Shown: positions 1-8,179, counted from the stretch's first letter. The stretch: DNA of 64,000 nt from RYN-230 sp036509255 (GCA_036509255.1 DATCFY010000232.1:1-64000), one strand, 5' to 3'. Made by a program: numbers and translations. Notes: generated by a model from the letters alone, not told the origin.

Positions 1-1
1 G

Positions 2-511
2 GCCCTGGTGTTCGGCCCGGCGGACTTCATGGCCAGCATCGGCATGCGGTCACTCCAGGTCGGGGCCCAGCCGGACGGGTACACCCGCGGTGACGCGTAC
101 CACTATCCGCGGATGCGGATCCTGGTCGCCGCGCGCAGCCGCGGGATCGCCGCCATCGACGGCCCCTACCTGGCCATCCGCGACCTCGACGGGCTCCGCC
201 AGGACGCGGCCAGCGCCGCGGCCCTCGGCTACGACGGCAAGTGGGTGCTGCACCCCGGCCAGGTGGGGCCGGTCAACGAGGTCTTCGCGCCGGACCAGGA
301 CGCGTATGACCGGGCCGAGCTCATCCTCGATGCGTACGCGCACGCCACCGGCGTCCGCCAGACCGGCGCGGTGATGCTCGGCGACGAGATGATCGACGAG
401 GCGTCCCGCAAGCTGGCCCTGGTCACCGCGGCCAAGGGGCGCGCGGCCGGGCTGGCCCGCACCCGGGCTTCCGATCCCGGACCCGCCGAGGCCTCATCCG
501 GAGGAGCCTGA
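2..511 (+). CDS. HpcH/HpaI - CitE-type CoA ester lyase, 3' part
   Basis: The frame is open from the window edge to the TGA at 509-511, so the N-terminal half of the gene lies outside. The visible 169 residues match the C-terminal half of CitE-like TIM-barrel lyases (citryl-CoA or L-malyl/beta-methylmalyl-CoA lyases). The FGPADFM stretch carries the Asp that binds the catalytic metal in this family, and YDGKWVLHPGQV is the usual C-terminal signature. These enzymes cleave or form a C-C bond in a CoA thioester using Mg2+ in the cytoplasm. Which thioester is used cannot be told from this fragment. The tail after residue 150 is low-complexity and not conserved. Confidence 0.85.
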   Translation, partial: ALVFGPADFMASIGMRSLQVGAQPDGYTRGDAYHYPRMRILVAARSRGIAAIDGPYLAIRDLDGLRQDAASAAALGYDGKWVLHPGQVGPVNEVFAPDQDAYDRAELILDAYAHATGVRQTGAVMLGDEMIDEASRKLALVTAAKGRAAGLARTRASDPGPAEASSGGA

Positions 512-538
512 TCCGCCGGGACCTCGGCCGGCGCCGCG

Positions 539-940
539 TCAGCCGAGGACTCCCCAGGCGGTGAGCGTCTCGGCCAGGCCGCTGGTCAGGTGTAGGCCCG
601 CCAGGTCGGCCGGGCTCACCCAGCGCGCATCAGCGGCGTCGTCGCCTGCGGTCAGCGTGCCCCCGGTCACCGTGGCCGCGTAGTCCCGGATGTCCAGCAC
701 CGCGCCGCGCAGGCCCGGCCGCTCCACCGACCCGACGAGCGCACCGCAGGTCACCTGGAGCCCGGTTTCCTCCCGCGTCTCCCGGGCGACTGCCTGCGCG
801 TCGCTTTCCCCAGGCTCGATCCGGCCGCCGGGCAGAGACCACCGGCCTGTCTCGGGCTCGTGTCCCCGCTGGATCAGCAGGAGCCGCCCGGCCTCGTCCT
901 TGATGATCGCCCCCACGCAGGGCACCCGCGGCGCTGGCAC
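539..940 (-). CDS. Nudix hydrolase
   Basis: A 133-residue protein with a complete Nudix box (GGRIEPGESDAQAVARETRE, then ETGL), which binds Mg2+ and hydrolyses nucleoside diphosphates linked to another moiety. The preceding beta strand VGAIIKDEAGRLLLIQRG is typical of MutT-like members; the substrate is unknown. I prefer the GTG at 940 because homology begins with VPCVGAI and a GGGGAT stretch lies about 9 nt upstream. An upstream GTG at 997 would add 19 Arg/Pro-rich residues without family similarity. The gene converges on the lyase and stands alone on its strand. Confidence 0.85.
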   Translation of the reverse strand: MPAPRVPCVGAIIKDEAGRLLLIQRGHEPETGRWSLPGGRIEPGESDAQAVARETREETGLQVTCGALVGSVERPGLRGAVLDIRDYAATVTGGTLTAGDDAADARWVSPADLAGLHLTSGLAETLTAWGVLG

Positions 941-1057
941 GCGGCCAGTATCCCCGGCCCGGGCCGGCGGCCTCAACTGACGCCGGCCGGCGGCCACGGT
1001 GATTGGGGGCCGCCGGGTGCTTGACGTGGGCGCGGCTGGAGATCAACGTCATTACTC

Positions 1058-1684
1058 ATGACGAAGGCTCCGATCTGCCCGCGCTGCCAGGGCGAGCTCA
1101 GCGAGCCCAGCGCGTGGCACAGCGCCTGGCAGTGCGCCCGGCACGGAGCGGTCCAGCCGCTCCGGCCCGCCCACGTCCCCTCCATCGAGGGGCTGCACGC
1201 CCTGCTCAAGAAGGCCGCGGTGCCGGTCTGGCTGCCGTGGCCGATACCGCTGGGCTGGCTGGTCACCGGGTTCACCGGCGCAGGCGACGACCGCAGCGGG
1301 ACCCGCGGCTGCGCGGTCGCACTGTCCGGGCCCAACCCGGTCGGCGGCCTGGGGGAGATGCTGATCGTCTCCGAGGAGCCGGGCCTGGGCCTGGGGGCGG
1401 GTCTGGCGGGTCTGGCCGGCCCGGACCCGGGTGAGGGGTTCGCGGCGGGCCCACCGCACGCGCTGGTCCAGTTCGGTCACCACGAGTTCCCGCTGTGGAG
1501 CGTGGAATCGCCCGGGGTGGCCGTGTTCGCCGGGGAGGTGCTGGCCAACTGGCTGTGGATCATCTTGTGGCCGGACACGGCCGGCACCCTCCTGCTGGAG
1601 AACCTGTCCCTGCGGGACCTGCGTGACCCCGGGCAGGAGATGGATGTCCCGTTCGGCGCGCTCTCCCCGCGGCTGCCCGCCTGA
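1058..1684 (+). CDS. DUF6758 family protein
   Basis: A 208-residue protein of the actinobacterial DUF6758 family, which has no known function. Its N-terminus holds CPRCQGEL and, further on, WQCARHG, a likely zinc-ribbon knuckle. The middle has the conserved WLPWPIPLGWLVTG segment and the C-terminal third has hydrophobic stretches (VAVFAGEVLANWLWIILWP) but no clear multi-pass topology. In many actinomycetes this gene sits directly before a PHP-domain gene, as here, with a 30-nt gap. A TTGACG box at 1021-1026 may be part of its promoter. Confidence 0.8.
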   Translation: MTKAPICPRCQGELSEPSAWHSAWQCARHGAVQPLRPAHVPSIEGLHALLKKAAVPVWLPWPIPLGWLVTGFTGAGDDRSGTRGCAVALSGPNPVGGLGEMLIVSEEPGLGLGAGLAGLAGPDPGEGFAAGPPHALVQFGHHEFPLWSVESPGVAVFAGEVLANWLWIILWPDTAGTLLLENLSLRDLRDPGQEMDVPFGALSPRLPA

Positions 1685-1714
1685 GGGACGCCCCGCACCG
1701 TACGATGAGCCGTC

Positions 1715-2563
1715 GTGCGCATCGACCTTCACTCCCACTCCACCGCGTCGGACGGCACCGACCCGCCCGCCGAGGTGATGCGCCGTGCCCGGGCCGCGGG
1801 TCTCGACGTGATCGCCCTGACCGACCACGACACCCTGGCCGGGCAGGACGAGGCCCGCCGGGCCCTTCCAGAGGGCCTGACCCTGGTCAGCGGCATGGAA
1901 CTGTCCGCCCGGCTGGATGGGCACAGCGTCCACATGCTCAGCTATCTCCCTAATGGCGCGAGCCCGGAACTTGCGGCCGAGTGCGAGGCGATCCGCGACG
2001 ACCGGGTGCGCCGCGGCCAGGCCATGGTGCAGCGGCTCCAGGACCTCGGCGTGGGCGTCACCTGGGAACAGGTGGCGGCGCTCGCGGCCGGGGGGAGCGT
2101 GGGCCGCCCGCACATCGCCCGCGCCATGGTCGCGGCGGGCGCGATCGCCACACCGCGCGAGGCGTTCGGGCCGGACTGGATCGGGGCGGGCGGCCGCGCC
2201 TACGTAAGCCGGTACGCGCTGGAGCCAGTCCGGGCGATCGCACTGGTCCGCGGGAGTGGCGGGGCGGTGGTGCTGGCCCACCCCGGGGCGATCTCCCGGG
2301 GCTGGCGGATCCCTGATGAAGCCATCGGCGTCCTGGCCGACGCCGGCTTGGCCGGCCTGGAGGTGGACCACCCCGATCACGACGAGGCGGAACGGGCCCG
2401 GCTCCGGGCTCTCGCGGTCGGCCTGGGCCTGGTGACCACTGGTGGCAGCGATGACCACGGCGACCTTACCGGGCACCGGCTTGGCGTCGAGACGACCAGT
2501 CCCGCCGCGTTCGAATCGCTGATGGCCCGGGCCGGCGGGGCCCCGGGTCCCCGGGGCGGATGA
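1715..2563 (+). CDS. PHP-domain phosphoesterase
   Basis: A 282-residue stand-alone PHP-domain protein. Metal-binding motifs are visible in order: DLHSHSTASDGT at the N-terminus, ALTDHDT, the GMELSA glutamate, VLAHPG, and TGGSDDHG near the end. Bacterial members hydrolyse small phosphoesters (for example 3',5'-nucleoside bisphosphates) or 5' ends of nucleic acids with a trinuclear metal centre; the exact substrate is inferred, not shown. The GTG start lies 8 nt after a TACGAT box at 1701-1706, so the mRNA is probably leaderless even though DUF6758 lies just upstream. The 136-bp gap after the gene holds no recognisable feature. Confidence 0.88.
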   Translation: MRIDLHSHSTASDGTDPPAEVMRRARAAGLDVIALTDHDTLAGQDEARRALPEGLTLVSGMELSARLDGHSVHMLSYLPNGASPELAAECEAIRDDRVRRGQAMVQRLQDLGVGVTWEQVAALAAGGSVGRPHIARAMVAAGAIATPREAFGPDWIGAGGRAYVSRYALEPVRAIALVRGSGGAVVLAHPGAISRGWRIPDEAIGVLADAGLAGLEVDHPDHDEAERARLRALAVGLGLVTTGGSDDHGDLTGHRLGVETTSPAAFESLMARAGGAPGPRGG

Positions 2564-2699
2564 GTCGTGGGCGCGGTGAACGTAACTATCCGCCCGTATG
2601 ACCAACGCGGCGCTGGTGATCTGGCCAATGTCAGTTTTCGCTCGGTGAGCCGGCACTCTGGGTGGTCACCCAGGCGTCGGCTCCGCCAGGGTCAGCGCG

Positions 2700-3791
2700 T
2701 CAGTCGTCCTGGGTAGGAGGGCCAGCAAGCGTCATTAGCGCCGCGGTGTCCCACGTCGCCTGGTGAGGGGCCGCTACGCAGGCAGCGATGGCACACGAGT
2801 CGTTGGCGCCGATGAAAGCCCAGCTGGCCCCGGTGGCGCCGTTGTGCCAGGCGCAGGGCCGACGGCTGCGTGGTCCCAGCATCCAGCACCAGCCGATGTA
2901 TCCGTTTGCCCTTGCGGCACGCGGGGTCAGAGTGTCCAGGGCAGCGGCGGGAAACGGTGATTCGCCAGGGCGGGCCGCGACCCAGGCCAATCGCAGCAGA
3001 TCATCGACCGTGGCTCTCAAACCGCCTGCTGGCGCGAACGCTCCCATCTCCCATGCCTTCCCCGCCACGACTAGCGCAGACTCCGGCACGTTCCCGCTGC
3101 TGGTCATGCGAAGTGGGGAGAGCACCCGGATTCGGGCGAGGTCCCAGTACGGAAGGGTTGCCGCGGCGGCGAGGGCTTGCCCGAGGAGGGCCACCCCCAG
3201 ATTGCTGTAATCAGTTGCTCCCGGCCGGCCGCGGCGCACCCGGTGCGTATCCCGGATCAGACGTCGCAGCGACGAGTGGCGGTAAGGATCGCTGGGATGC
3301 GCCAAGGACCGGATCAGCGTGGACATCGGGAGGCGCGGCAGGCCGCTGGAGTGAGTGGCCAGCTCCGCCAGGGTGGCCTCCCCGGCCCGTCCGGTGCCGG
3401 GCAGGAACCGCTGCAGCCGGTCAGAGCTGGCTACTTCACCGGCCTCGATGGCCAGGGCCAGCAGCAGGCCGGTCACCACCTTGGTGACCGAGCCCGCCTC
3501 AAATACTGATGCGCTCGAGAGCTGCCCCCAGACGCGGACCGCTGGCAGGGATCCGGGCCGGCGGCAGGCGATGGCTCCGCGCCCGGCTCCCGCCGAACGG
3601 AGAGCGTCATGCAGCCGATCCGCCGTGCGCGCCCCATCCACGCGAGAAGCATCCCAGCCAGACGGGAAGCCCGCACAGAGCATGCCGTGCGGCACACGGC
3701 CGGGTCCGCCTGACTGACGGCGGGGGCCGATATCGTAGCCGTGGCCCAAGCGGATCGCAGACCAGGGAAGCGCCCCCAGGCAATGAAGCAC
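2700..3791 (-). CDS. Beta-lactamase-family serine hydrolase
   Basis: A class C beta-lactamase/esterase-fold protein. The three active-site elements are present: SVTK (SxxK nucleophile/base) in FEAGSVTKVV, YSN (YxN) in ATDYSNLGVALLGQ, and HNG replacing KTG in CAWHNGATGA. Family members are esterases, D-aminopeptidases or beta-lactamases; the substrate here is unknown. No clear signal peptide is seen. The first ~35 residues are not conserved, so the ATG at 3683 may be the true start. The gene is divergent from the marC-type gene and its upstream region was changed by the element inserted next to it. Confidence 0.85.
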   Translation of the reverse strand: MLHCLGALPWSAIRLGHGYDIGPRRQSGGPGRVPHGMLCAGFPSGWDASRVDGARTADRLHDALRSAGAGRGAIACRRPGSLPAVRVWGQLSSASVFEAGSVTKVVTGLLLALAIEAGEVASSDRLQRFLPGTGRAGEATLAELATHSSGLPRLPMSTLIRSLAHPSDPYRHSSLRRLIRDTHRVRRGRPGATDYSNLGVALLGQALAAAATLPYWDLARIRVLSPLRMTSSGNVPESALVVAGKAWEMGAFAPAGGLRATVDDLLRLAWVAARPGESPFPAAALDTLTPRAARANGYIGWCWMLGPRSRRPCAWHNGATGASWAFIGANDSCAIAACVAAPHQATWDTAALMTLAGPPTQDD

Positions 3792-3817
3792 AGCACTGAT
3801 CCGCCGGACAGGGACAG

Positions 3818-3840
3818 GTCATGAAGTTCTTCTGGGGAGT
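3818..3840 (+). repeat. Candidate attL: duplicated first codons of the MarC-family gene
   Basis: Nineteen identical bases, then one mismatch and three matches, to the right-hand copy. In frame it reads M-K-F-F-W-G before diverging. It lies 27 bp from the start of the divergent serine hydrolase. Confidence 0.7.
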
Positions 3841-4196
3841 GTCCCCACACCGCTGGCCATCTGCGGTCGGCCGTCAGCCCGTAGGCTGATCTGCGAAATC
3901 AGGTCTCGCTGGTTCTCGCCATTTCCGGCAGCTTCACGACGTCATGTGCCCTGGATGTGCCCTCGTGCCGTCCGGGCTCAGAGAATGGCCAGATCCGGAC
4001 CGGCCTCTTCGTCCCGAAGCCAACGAGAGACGCGGACTGCCAGGATTTCAGTACCCCTGACCTGGCAGGTGCCATTCATCGGTGTCTACTGTCGTCCGTC
4101 CATGACAGCGGCGATCGTTACTCACTTGGTTACTCGCTGCACGCTTTCGCATGCTCGCGATTCGAGTCCGGCCCGGTCAGCGTTGCTGTCGGCCTG
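3841..4196. other. Non-coding left flank of the element
   Basis: No convincing gene is present. The 9-mer ATGTGCCCT occurs at 3944-3952 and 3955-3963 and again near the right end at 7508-7516. Repeats shared by both ends of an integrase element are candidates for integrase arm-type binding sites. This role is inferred. Confidence 0.4.
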
Positions 4197-6353
4197 TTAG
4201 CCGCCCACGCTTTGGGCCGTTTCTGAGGTTGCAGGGGCGAGTCGGTCTTGCAGACTGGCGTGGCGGAACTGGTAAACGGGGCCGACGGTACGCAAGATGT
4301 TCCGCTCGCGTGCGTCTTCGAGGAATCTCATCAGATGCAAGGGAGTGTGCCACTGCCTGGCGAGCAGGATCGCAGCAACCGCTGAAGACCAAACTCGGGA
4401 GTACATGAGCCCGACCATGAGCCCGATCCCGAGCGCGATCACGAGCCCGTCCACAAGGCCGGCCCCGAGCCCGGCCCCGAGCCCGAACACGAGCCCGCCC
4501 ACGAGCCCGATCACGAGCCCGATCACGAGCCCGGCCACGGACCCGGCCACGGACCCGGCCACGAGCCCGAATTTTCGGTCGTCGCGCCGTGAGAGAAACG
4601 GGCTTGAGGAGCGAGTGCTGTCTGGATCAGCAAGCCCTTCTGCGAGCCCGAGCACGACCACGACCACTAGCACGCCGACGAGCCCGAGCACGAGCCCGAA
4701 CACGAGCCCAGCCACGAGCCCGAACCTGAGCCCGATCAGGAGCCCAAGCCCCAGCCCCATCAGGAGCCCGCCCCCGAGCCCGGGCACCAACTCTTCCAGA
4801 GTAACCCGCATGCGTAGTCTTCCGATCCGACTCGGCGTGTCGGCTCCTCCCATGCCTGCCGTTGCGGACGCGAGCCCGAGCCCGACCCCGAGAGCGATCA
4901 CGAGCCCGAGCCCGGGCCCCCTCCCGAGCCCGACCATGAGCCCGAACACGAGTCCGGCCCCGAGCCCGAACACGAGCCCAGCCAGGAGGAGTCGCTGTGT
5001 CCGCGGAACCCAGTCGGGGATGCGCCACCATTGCAGGTCGCGGGTGCCGTCTTCGTTCATGCGGACGGCGATTTTGATGAGAGCATCGTGGGCGGTCTGC
5101 AGGTCGTAACGTGGTGCTGGCTGGCCGAGACGGTGCGCGTAGGCAGCGGGCAGGACCCGGTCCAGGAGATGCTCGGTGATGTCCCCGGCGGCCTGGTCGA
5201 CGGATGGGCTTTGCAGTGTGTCGCTGAAGTTCAGCAACTCGCGGACGTCGTCCCCGGCCTGGTAGGTGTCACGGACCAGCGTGAGGGTCAGCGGGCTGTC
5301 GAGTGCCCTGCCCAGAGGGCTGGACGGGCGGGACTGGATGCGCTCGGTCAGGTCATGCCATCCTTGTGGCGGCGGGTCGAGCTGGACGCGTTCTAGATAC
5401 CTGGCGGCCTCGGCCGACTCGACAGGGCGCAGCTCGATCGCGGCGGCGCCGCGGAGTATGCCTTGGTGTGTGGCTGCGGATGCCATCTCGGCGGTGCGGG
5501 ACAACACAACTACGCGGAAGCTGGCCTGCTGGCTGAGCGCCTGCAACGCTGTCGGCTGCAATTCCTTGGTGATCTCATCCAGCCCGTCGAGTATCACCGC
5601 GATCTTGCCGGCGGCGATCAGCGCGGCCGCATTCGCCGCACCAGTGCTGCCGGTGAACAGCGGGTAGGTTTCCTGCAGCCGGGCGGTGAGCCAGTCCCTG
5701 ACCGGCTGACGGCGCGGATCCCAGTCCTGGGCAGTGAACAAGACCGGCACCGGAACCTTTGGCCAGTCTGCTACGGGGAGCTGCTCCCGGTACCTGAGCG
5801 CGGCCAAGATCAGCAGCACCGCTGCCCCGCTTTTCCCCGACCCCGGCGGCCCGGCGATAACTAGCCGCCCCGATCTCAGCCCCCCGTAGACAGCGTGCAG
5901 GTCAGCGATCTCGCCTGCCGCCAGCGCCGCCTCGCCGACCGGCGGTAAACCGGGCAGTGGATCGAACCGCTGGGAGCCCGCAGCAGCAGCGGCAGGTCCG
6001 GCCAGGGGCAGGGTGGGCCTGCCCCAGGTAACCGAGATCGGGTCAGCTCCAGCCAGGCCCCGCTCACCTGCCGCCAGGTCCCACTGCCTGCGCGCCGCTT
6101 GCGCCAACAGATCCGCGACATGATCCAGGTCCTCTCCGCCCCGATCCTGGGCCGCCGGGCTGCGCCTCGCCCGCTGCCAGGCCCAAGCGATCCAGCCCGC
6201 CACGAGCGCCACCACCGCGACGGCGAATGCGCCGTAGGTGGATAGGTCGCTGCGATGCGGGGACCGCCACACCACATACAACAGCCAAGACCCGACTGCC
6301 ACAATCAGGGCGACCGCGACCAACGGCCAGGCGCGACGAAACTTCCCCCACAT
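4197..6353 (-). CDS. Membrane NACHT NTPase with Gly-Leu repeat transmembrane domain
   Basis: A 718-residue protein. Residues 9-30 and 41-60 are two N-terminal membrane helices. A NACHT/STAND-type NTPase follows, with Walker A GPPGSGKSG at 168-176 and Walker B VILDGLDEI at 253-261. A helical linker (RYDLQTAHDALIKIAVRM, WWRIPDWVPRTQRL) leads to about 200 residues (455-655) built on a four-residue GLVx repeat, predicted to be many glycine-rich membrane helices. The soluble end has YQFRHASLQDRLAP. Similar multi-pass NACHT proteins occur in actinomycetes without known function; other bacterial NACHT proteins defend against phage. It is the only cargo of the integrated element, which supports, but does not prove, a defence role. 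Confidence 0.8.
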   Translation of the reverse strand: MWGKFRRAWPLVAVALIVAVGSWLLYVVWRSPHRSDLSTYGAFAVAVVALVAGWIAWAWQRARRSPAAQDRGGEDLDHVADLLAQAARRQWDLAAGERGLAGADPISVTWGRPTLPLAGPAAAAAGSQRFDPLPGLPPVGEAALAAGEIADLHAVYGGLRSGRLVIAGPPGSGKSGAAVLLILAALRYREQLPVADWPKVPVPVLFTAQDWDPRRQPVRDWLTARLQETYPLFTGSTGAANAAALIAAGKIAVILDGLDEITKELQPTALQALSQQASFRVVVLSRTAEMASAATHQGILRGAAAIELRPVESAEAARYLERVQLDPPPQGWHDLTERIQSRPSSPLGRALDSPLTLTLVRDTYQAGDDVRELLNFSDTLQSPSVDQAAGDITEHLLDRVLPAAYAHRLGQPAPRYDLQTAHDALIKIAVRMNEDGTRDLQWWRIPDWVPRTQRLLLAGLVFGLGAGLVFGLMVGLGRGPGLGLVIALGVGLGLASATAGMGGADTPSRIGRLRMRVTLEELVPGLGGGLLMGLGLGLLIGLRFGLVAGLVFGLVLGLVGVLVVVVVLGLAEGLADPDSTRSSSPFLSRRDDRKFGLVAGSVAGSVAGLVIGLVIGLVGGLVFGLGAGLGAGLVDGLVIALGIGLMVGLMYSRVWSSAVAAILLARQWHTPLHLMRFLEDARERNILRTVGPVYQFRHASLQDRLAPATSETAQSVGG
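4400..4985 (-). repeat. 12-bp-period coding repeat (GLVx units)
   Basis: On the + strand the motif gagcccgancac recurs with 12-bp spacing. On the coding strand each unit encodes Gly-Leu-Val-(Ile/Phe/Ala). The repeats fall in two blocks, about 4400-4565 and 4630-4985, separated by the hydrophilic segment DPDSTRSSSPFLSRRDDRKF. They look like expansion by slippage or unequal exchange. Confidence 0.75.
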
Positions 6354-6769
6354 GATCAGAAGTGTGCCAGCAATCCGGGCAATCAGTTCACGTCACTGCG
6401 ACCTTGGGGAAAGTTCAGTGACAGCAGCGGGTGGGAGGACGAGTCGAGTTTGGTCCGTCCTCCCGATAGGTGCCGAGGTCTTGCCGTGGAAGATCACAGT
6501 CAAGGGTCCGCCCGAAGGGACGCGCCCTCGGCGCGCCCTTGACAGTGATCTTTGCGCGGCGACAGGATGCCCGGCGCGAGGAGGACGGCCCGGTCCGATG
6601 ACGCAGGCGCGGTCACCGGGCAGCGCTAGTGCCTGCGCCACCGGCCTGCGGGTGCGGGCCAGCTGACCGGCGTGCGGCGCCGCGCCCGTAGGGCTTCCGC
6701 CCGAAGGGGCGCGGCAGGCCGCCGCCCCACAGTCTCAGCGTTGCCCACCGCTCCCCCGTTCTGGCCACA
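6354..6769. other. Hairpin-rich non-coding stretch between NACHT gene and integrase
   Basis: No gene is supported, and no integrase N-terminal sequence is recognisable in any frame. Three inverted repeats stand out: GGGAGGACG/CGTCCTCCC at 6433-6464; a 17-bp arm pair with one mismatch at 6490-6506 and 6536-6552; and gccgcgccc/gggcgcggc at about 6679-6715. The last two share the core ccgcccgaaggg. They could be terminators or relics of a repeated palindromic element. Confidence 0.5.
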
Positions 6770-7564
6770 GTGGCGCTCGGTCTGCCCCCGTTGCGCATTC
6801 TCCCCATGACTACGCGCCCGCTGCGCCCGATTCGGTCCGGCGGGCCGGACCGGGCTGGCGCCCTTGATCCCAGGTACGCCGTGCTGCCCTACCTCGGCGC
6901 TGGCACAGGGATGCGCCAAGCCGAGCTGTTCGGCCTGGCCGACGATGACATCGAGTTCCAAGCCCGGCGTCCGGTCATTCACGTACGCCGCCAGGTGCGG
7001 ATCGTTCGCGGCACTGCATGCTTTGCCCCGGTCAAGAACCGCAAGGAGCACGACGTGCCGCTGGCGGCGTCGCTGGCTCCCATCCTCGCCGGGCACATCG
7101 AGCGGTATCCACCAGTGCCGGTCACGCTGCCCTGGAAGGAGCCCGGCGGCGACCCCGCCACCTTCCGGCTGATTGTGACCCGCCCCGATGGCCGCCCCTG
7201 GAAGGGACCCGGATTCGATCAGTCCCACTGGCACCGCGCGCAGGACAAGGCAGGCGTCACGCCCCCGCGTGTGAAGGGGGAGAAGCGCAAGGCGGCACGA
7301 GACCAGGGCATGCATGTCCTGCGGCATACCGCCGCGTCCGCCTGGCTGAGCGCTGGTGCCGATATCGTGGCCGTGGCCGCGTGGCTCGGGGACACTGTCG
7401 AGACCGTGCACAGGACCTACGCGCACCTGATGCCTGACGCTGATGATCGTGGGCGCAAGGCAATGGATCAGTTCTTCAAGCGGGTCGGAGACGAGGAAGT
7501 GCCCCCGATGTGCCCTCAGGTGGTGCGGAGTGATAAAGGTTCCCAGCTCAGGAGCCTGTCATGA
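6770..7564 (+). CDS. Tyrosine-type site-specific integrase, N-terminally truncated
   Basis: The 264 residues are the catalytic half of a tyrosine recombinase. Arg I lies in GAGTGMRQAELFGL, the HxxR box is HVLRH, and the nucleophile Tyr is in WLGDTVETVHRTYAHLMPD. The usual DNA-binding core domain (roughly the first 120-150 residues of a ~390-residue enzyme) is missing: homology starts near DPRYAVLPYL and the preceding residues are unrelated. The enzyme is therefore probably inactive, or starts from a lost upstream part. Its TGA (7562-7564) overlaps the ATG of the MarC-family gene, placing the integrase exactly at the right attachment repeat. Confidence 0.8.
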   Translation: MALGLPPLRILPMTTRPLRPIRSGGPDRAGALDPRYAVLPYLGAGTGMRQAELFGLADDDIEFQARRPVIHVRRQVRIVRGTACFAPVKNRKEHDVPLAASLAPILAGHIERYPPVPVTLPWKEPGGDPATFRLIVTRPDGRPWKGPGFDQSHWHRAQDKAGVTPPRVKGEKRKAARDQGMHVLRHTAASAWLSAGADIVAVAAWLGDTVETVHRTYAHLMPDADDRGRKAMDQFFKRVGDEEVPPMCPQVVRSDKGSQLRSLS

Positions 7565-7580
7565 AGTTCTTCTGGGAAGT
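7558..7580 (+). repeat. Candidate attR at the MarC-family start codon
   Basis: Right copy of the direct repeat. It spans the ATG and first codons of the downstream gene. An AGGAG element just before it (7549-7554 region) serves as ribosome binding site and belongs to the integrase end of the element. Confidence 0.7.
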
Positions 7581-8163
7581 CTTCATCACCCTGCTGGTGA
7601 TCATGGACCCGGCGGGGACCGTTCCGCTGTTCATCGCGCTGACCCGCGGCAAGGAGCCCCGGGAGCGGCATCGGCTGGCCTGGCAGGCGGCGCTGGTCGC
7701 GTTCGGGGTGATCCTCGCCTTCGCGCTGTTCGGCCGGGAGGTCCTGGTCTACCTGGGCGTGGAGCTGCCGGCCCTGCAAGGAGCCGGCGGCCTGCTGCTC
7801 CTGCTGGTGGCGCTCGAACTGCTGACCGGTAAATCCTCCGAGCCCACCGAGGCGGAGTGCGAGCAGATCAACGTGGCGTTCGTCCCGCTGGGCACCCCGC
7901 TGCTGGCCGGCCCGGGCGCGATCGTTGCGAGCATGGTGTTCGTCCAGCGGATCCATAATGGGGCACAGGTGGCCGCTTTCGGGCTCGCCCTGTGTGCCGT
8001 GATCGTAGTGCTCTGGCTCGCCATGCGATTCTGCGGGCTGGTCAAGCGTGTCCTGCGGGACAGCGGCGTTGAGTTGCTCACCCGGATCTCGGGCCTGCTG
8101 CTGTCCGCGATCGCGGTCCAGCTGGTGGCGGAGGCCATCCGGGCGTTCGTGAAACAAGGATAA
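7561..8163 (+). CDS. MarC (UPF0056) family inner-membrane protein
   Basis: A 200-residue, six-helix membrane protein of the MarC family, function unknown (the original link to multiple antibiotic resistance was not upheld). Typical features are the N-terminal LLVIMDPAGTVPLFIAL segment, the TPLLAGPGAIVA motif in the middle, and the ISGLLLSAIAVQLVAEAI final helix. The start codon overlaps the integrase stop and sits inside the candidate attachment site, so its native promoter was probably replaced. It is followed after 16 nt by the MBL gene. Confidence 0.9.
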   Translation: MKFFWEVFITLLVIMDPAGTVPLFIALTRGKEPRERHRLAWQAALVAFGVILAFALFGREVLVYLGVELPALQGAGGLLLLLVALELLTGKSSEPTEAECEQINVAFVPLGTPLLAGPGAIVASMVFVQRIHNGAQVAAFGLALCAVIVVLWLAMRFCGLVKRVLRDSGVELLTRISGLLLSAIAVQLVAEAIRAFVKQG

Positions 8164-8179
8164 GGAAGGAAGGCCTGCC

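Larger units (their letters stand above)
3818..7580. mobile_element. Small integrated element at the 5' end of the MarC-family gene
   Basis: A direct repeat brackets about 3.74 kb. The left copy (3818-3840) and right copy (7558-7580) share gtcatgaagttcttctggg and differ at one base before a final agt. The right copy is the functional start of the MarC-family gene. The left copy is a 5' remnant that runs into an unrelated frame. The element carries a tyrosine integrase whose TGA overlaps the ATG of the target gene, plus one reverse-strand NACHT membrane protein. I infer site-specific integration inside the first codons of a protein gene, regenerating the start and giving it a new upstream region. 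Confidence 0.7.

Noticed and set aside
1052..2656. 534-codon minus-strand frame
   Set aside because: Antisense to DUF6758 and PHP genes, low-complexity composition.
3821..3880. Short ORF from the left copy of the MarC-type start
   Set aside because: Only the first five or six codons match; it is a remnant created by integration.
4400..4985. Possible CRISPR or VNTR locus
   Set aside because: The repeats are 12 bp, contiguous, in frame and have no spacers; they encode protein.
4297..5109. 270-codon plus-strand frame rich in Ser-Pro
   Set aside because: It is the reverse reading of the GLVx repeats of the NACHT protein.
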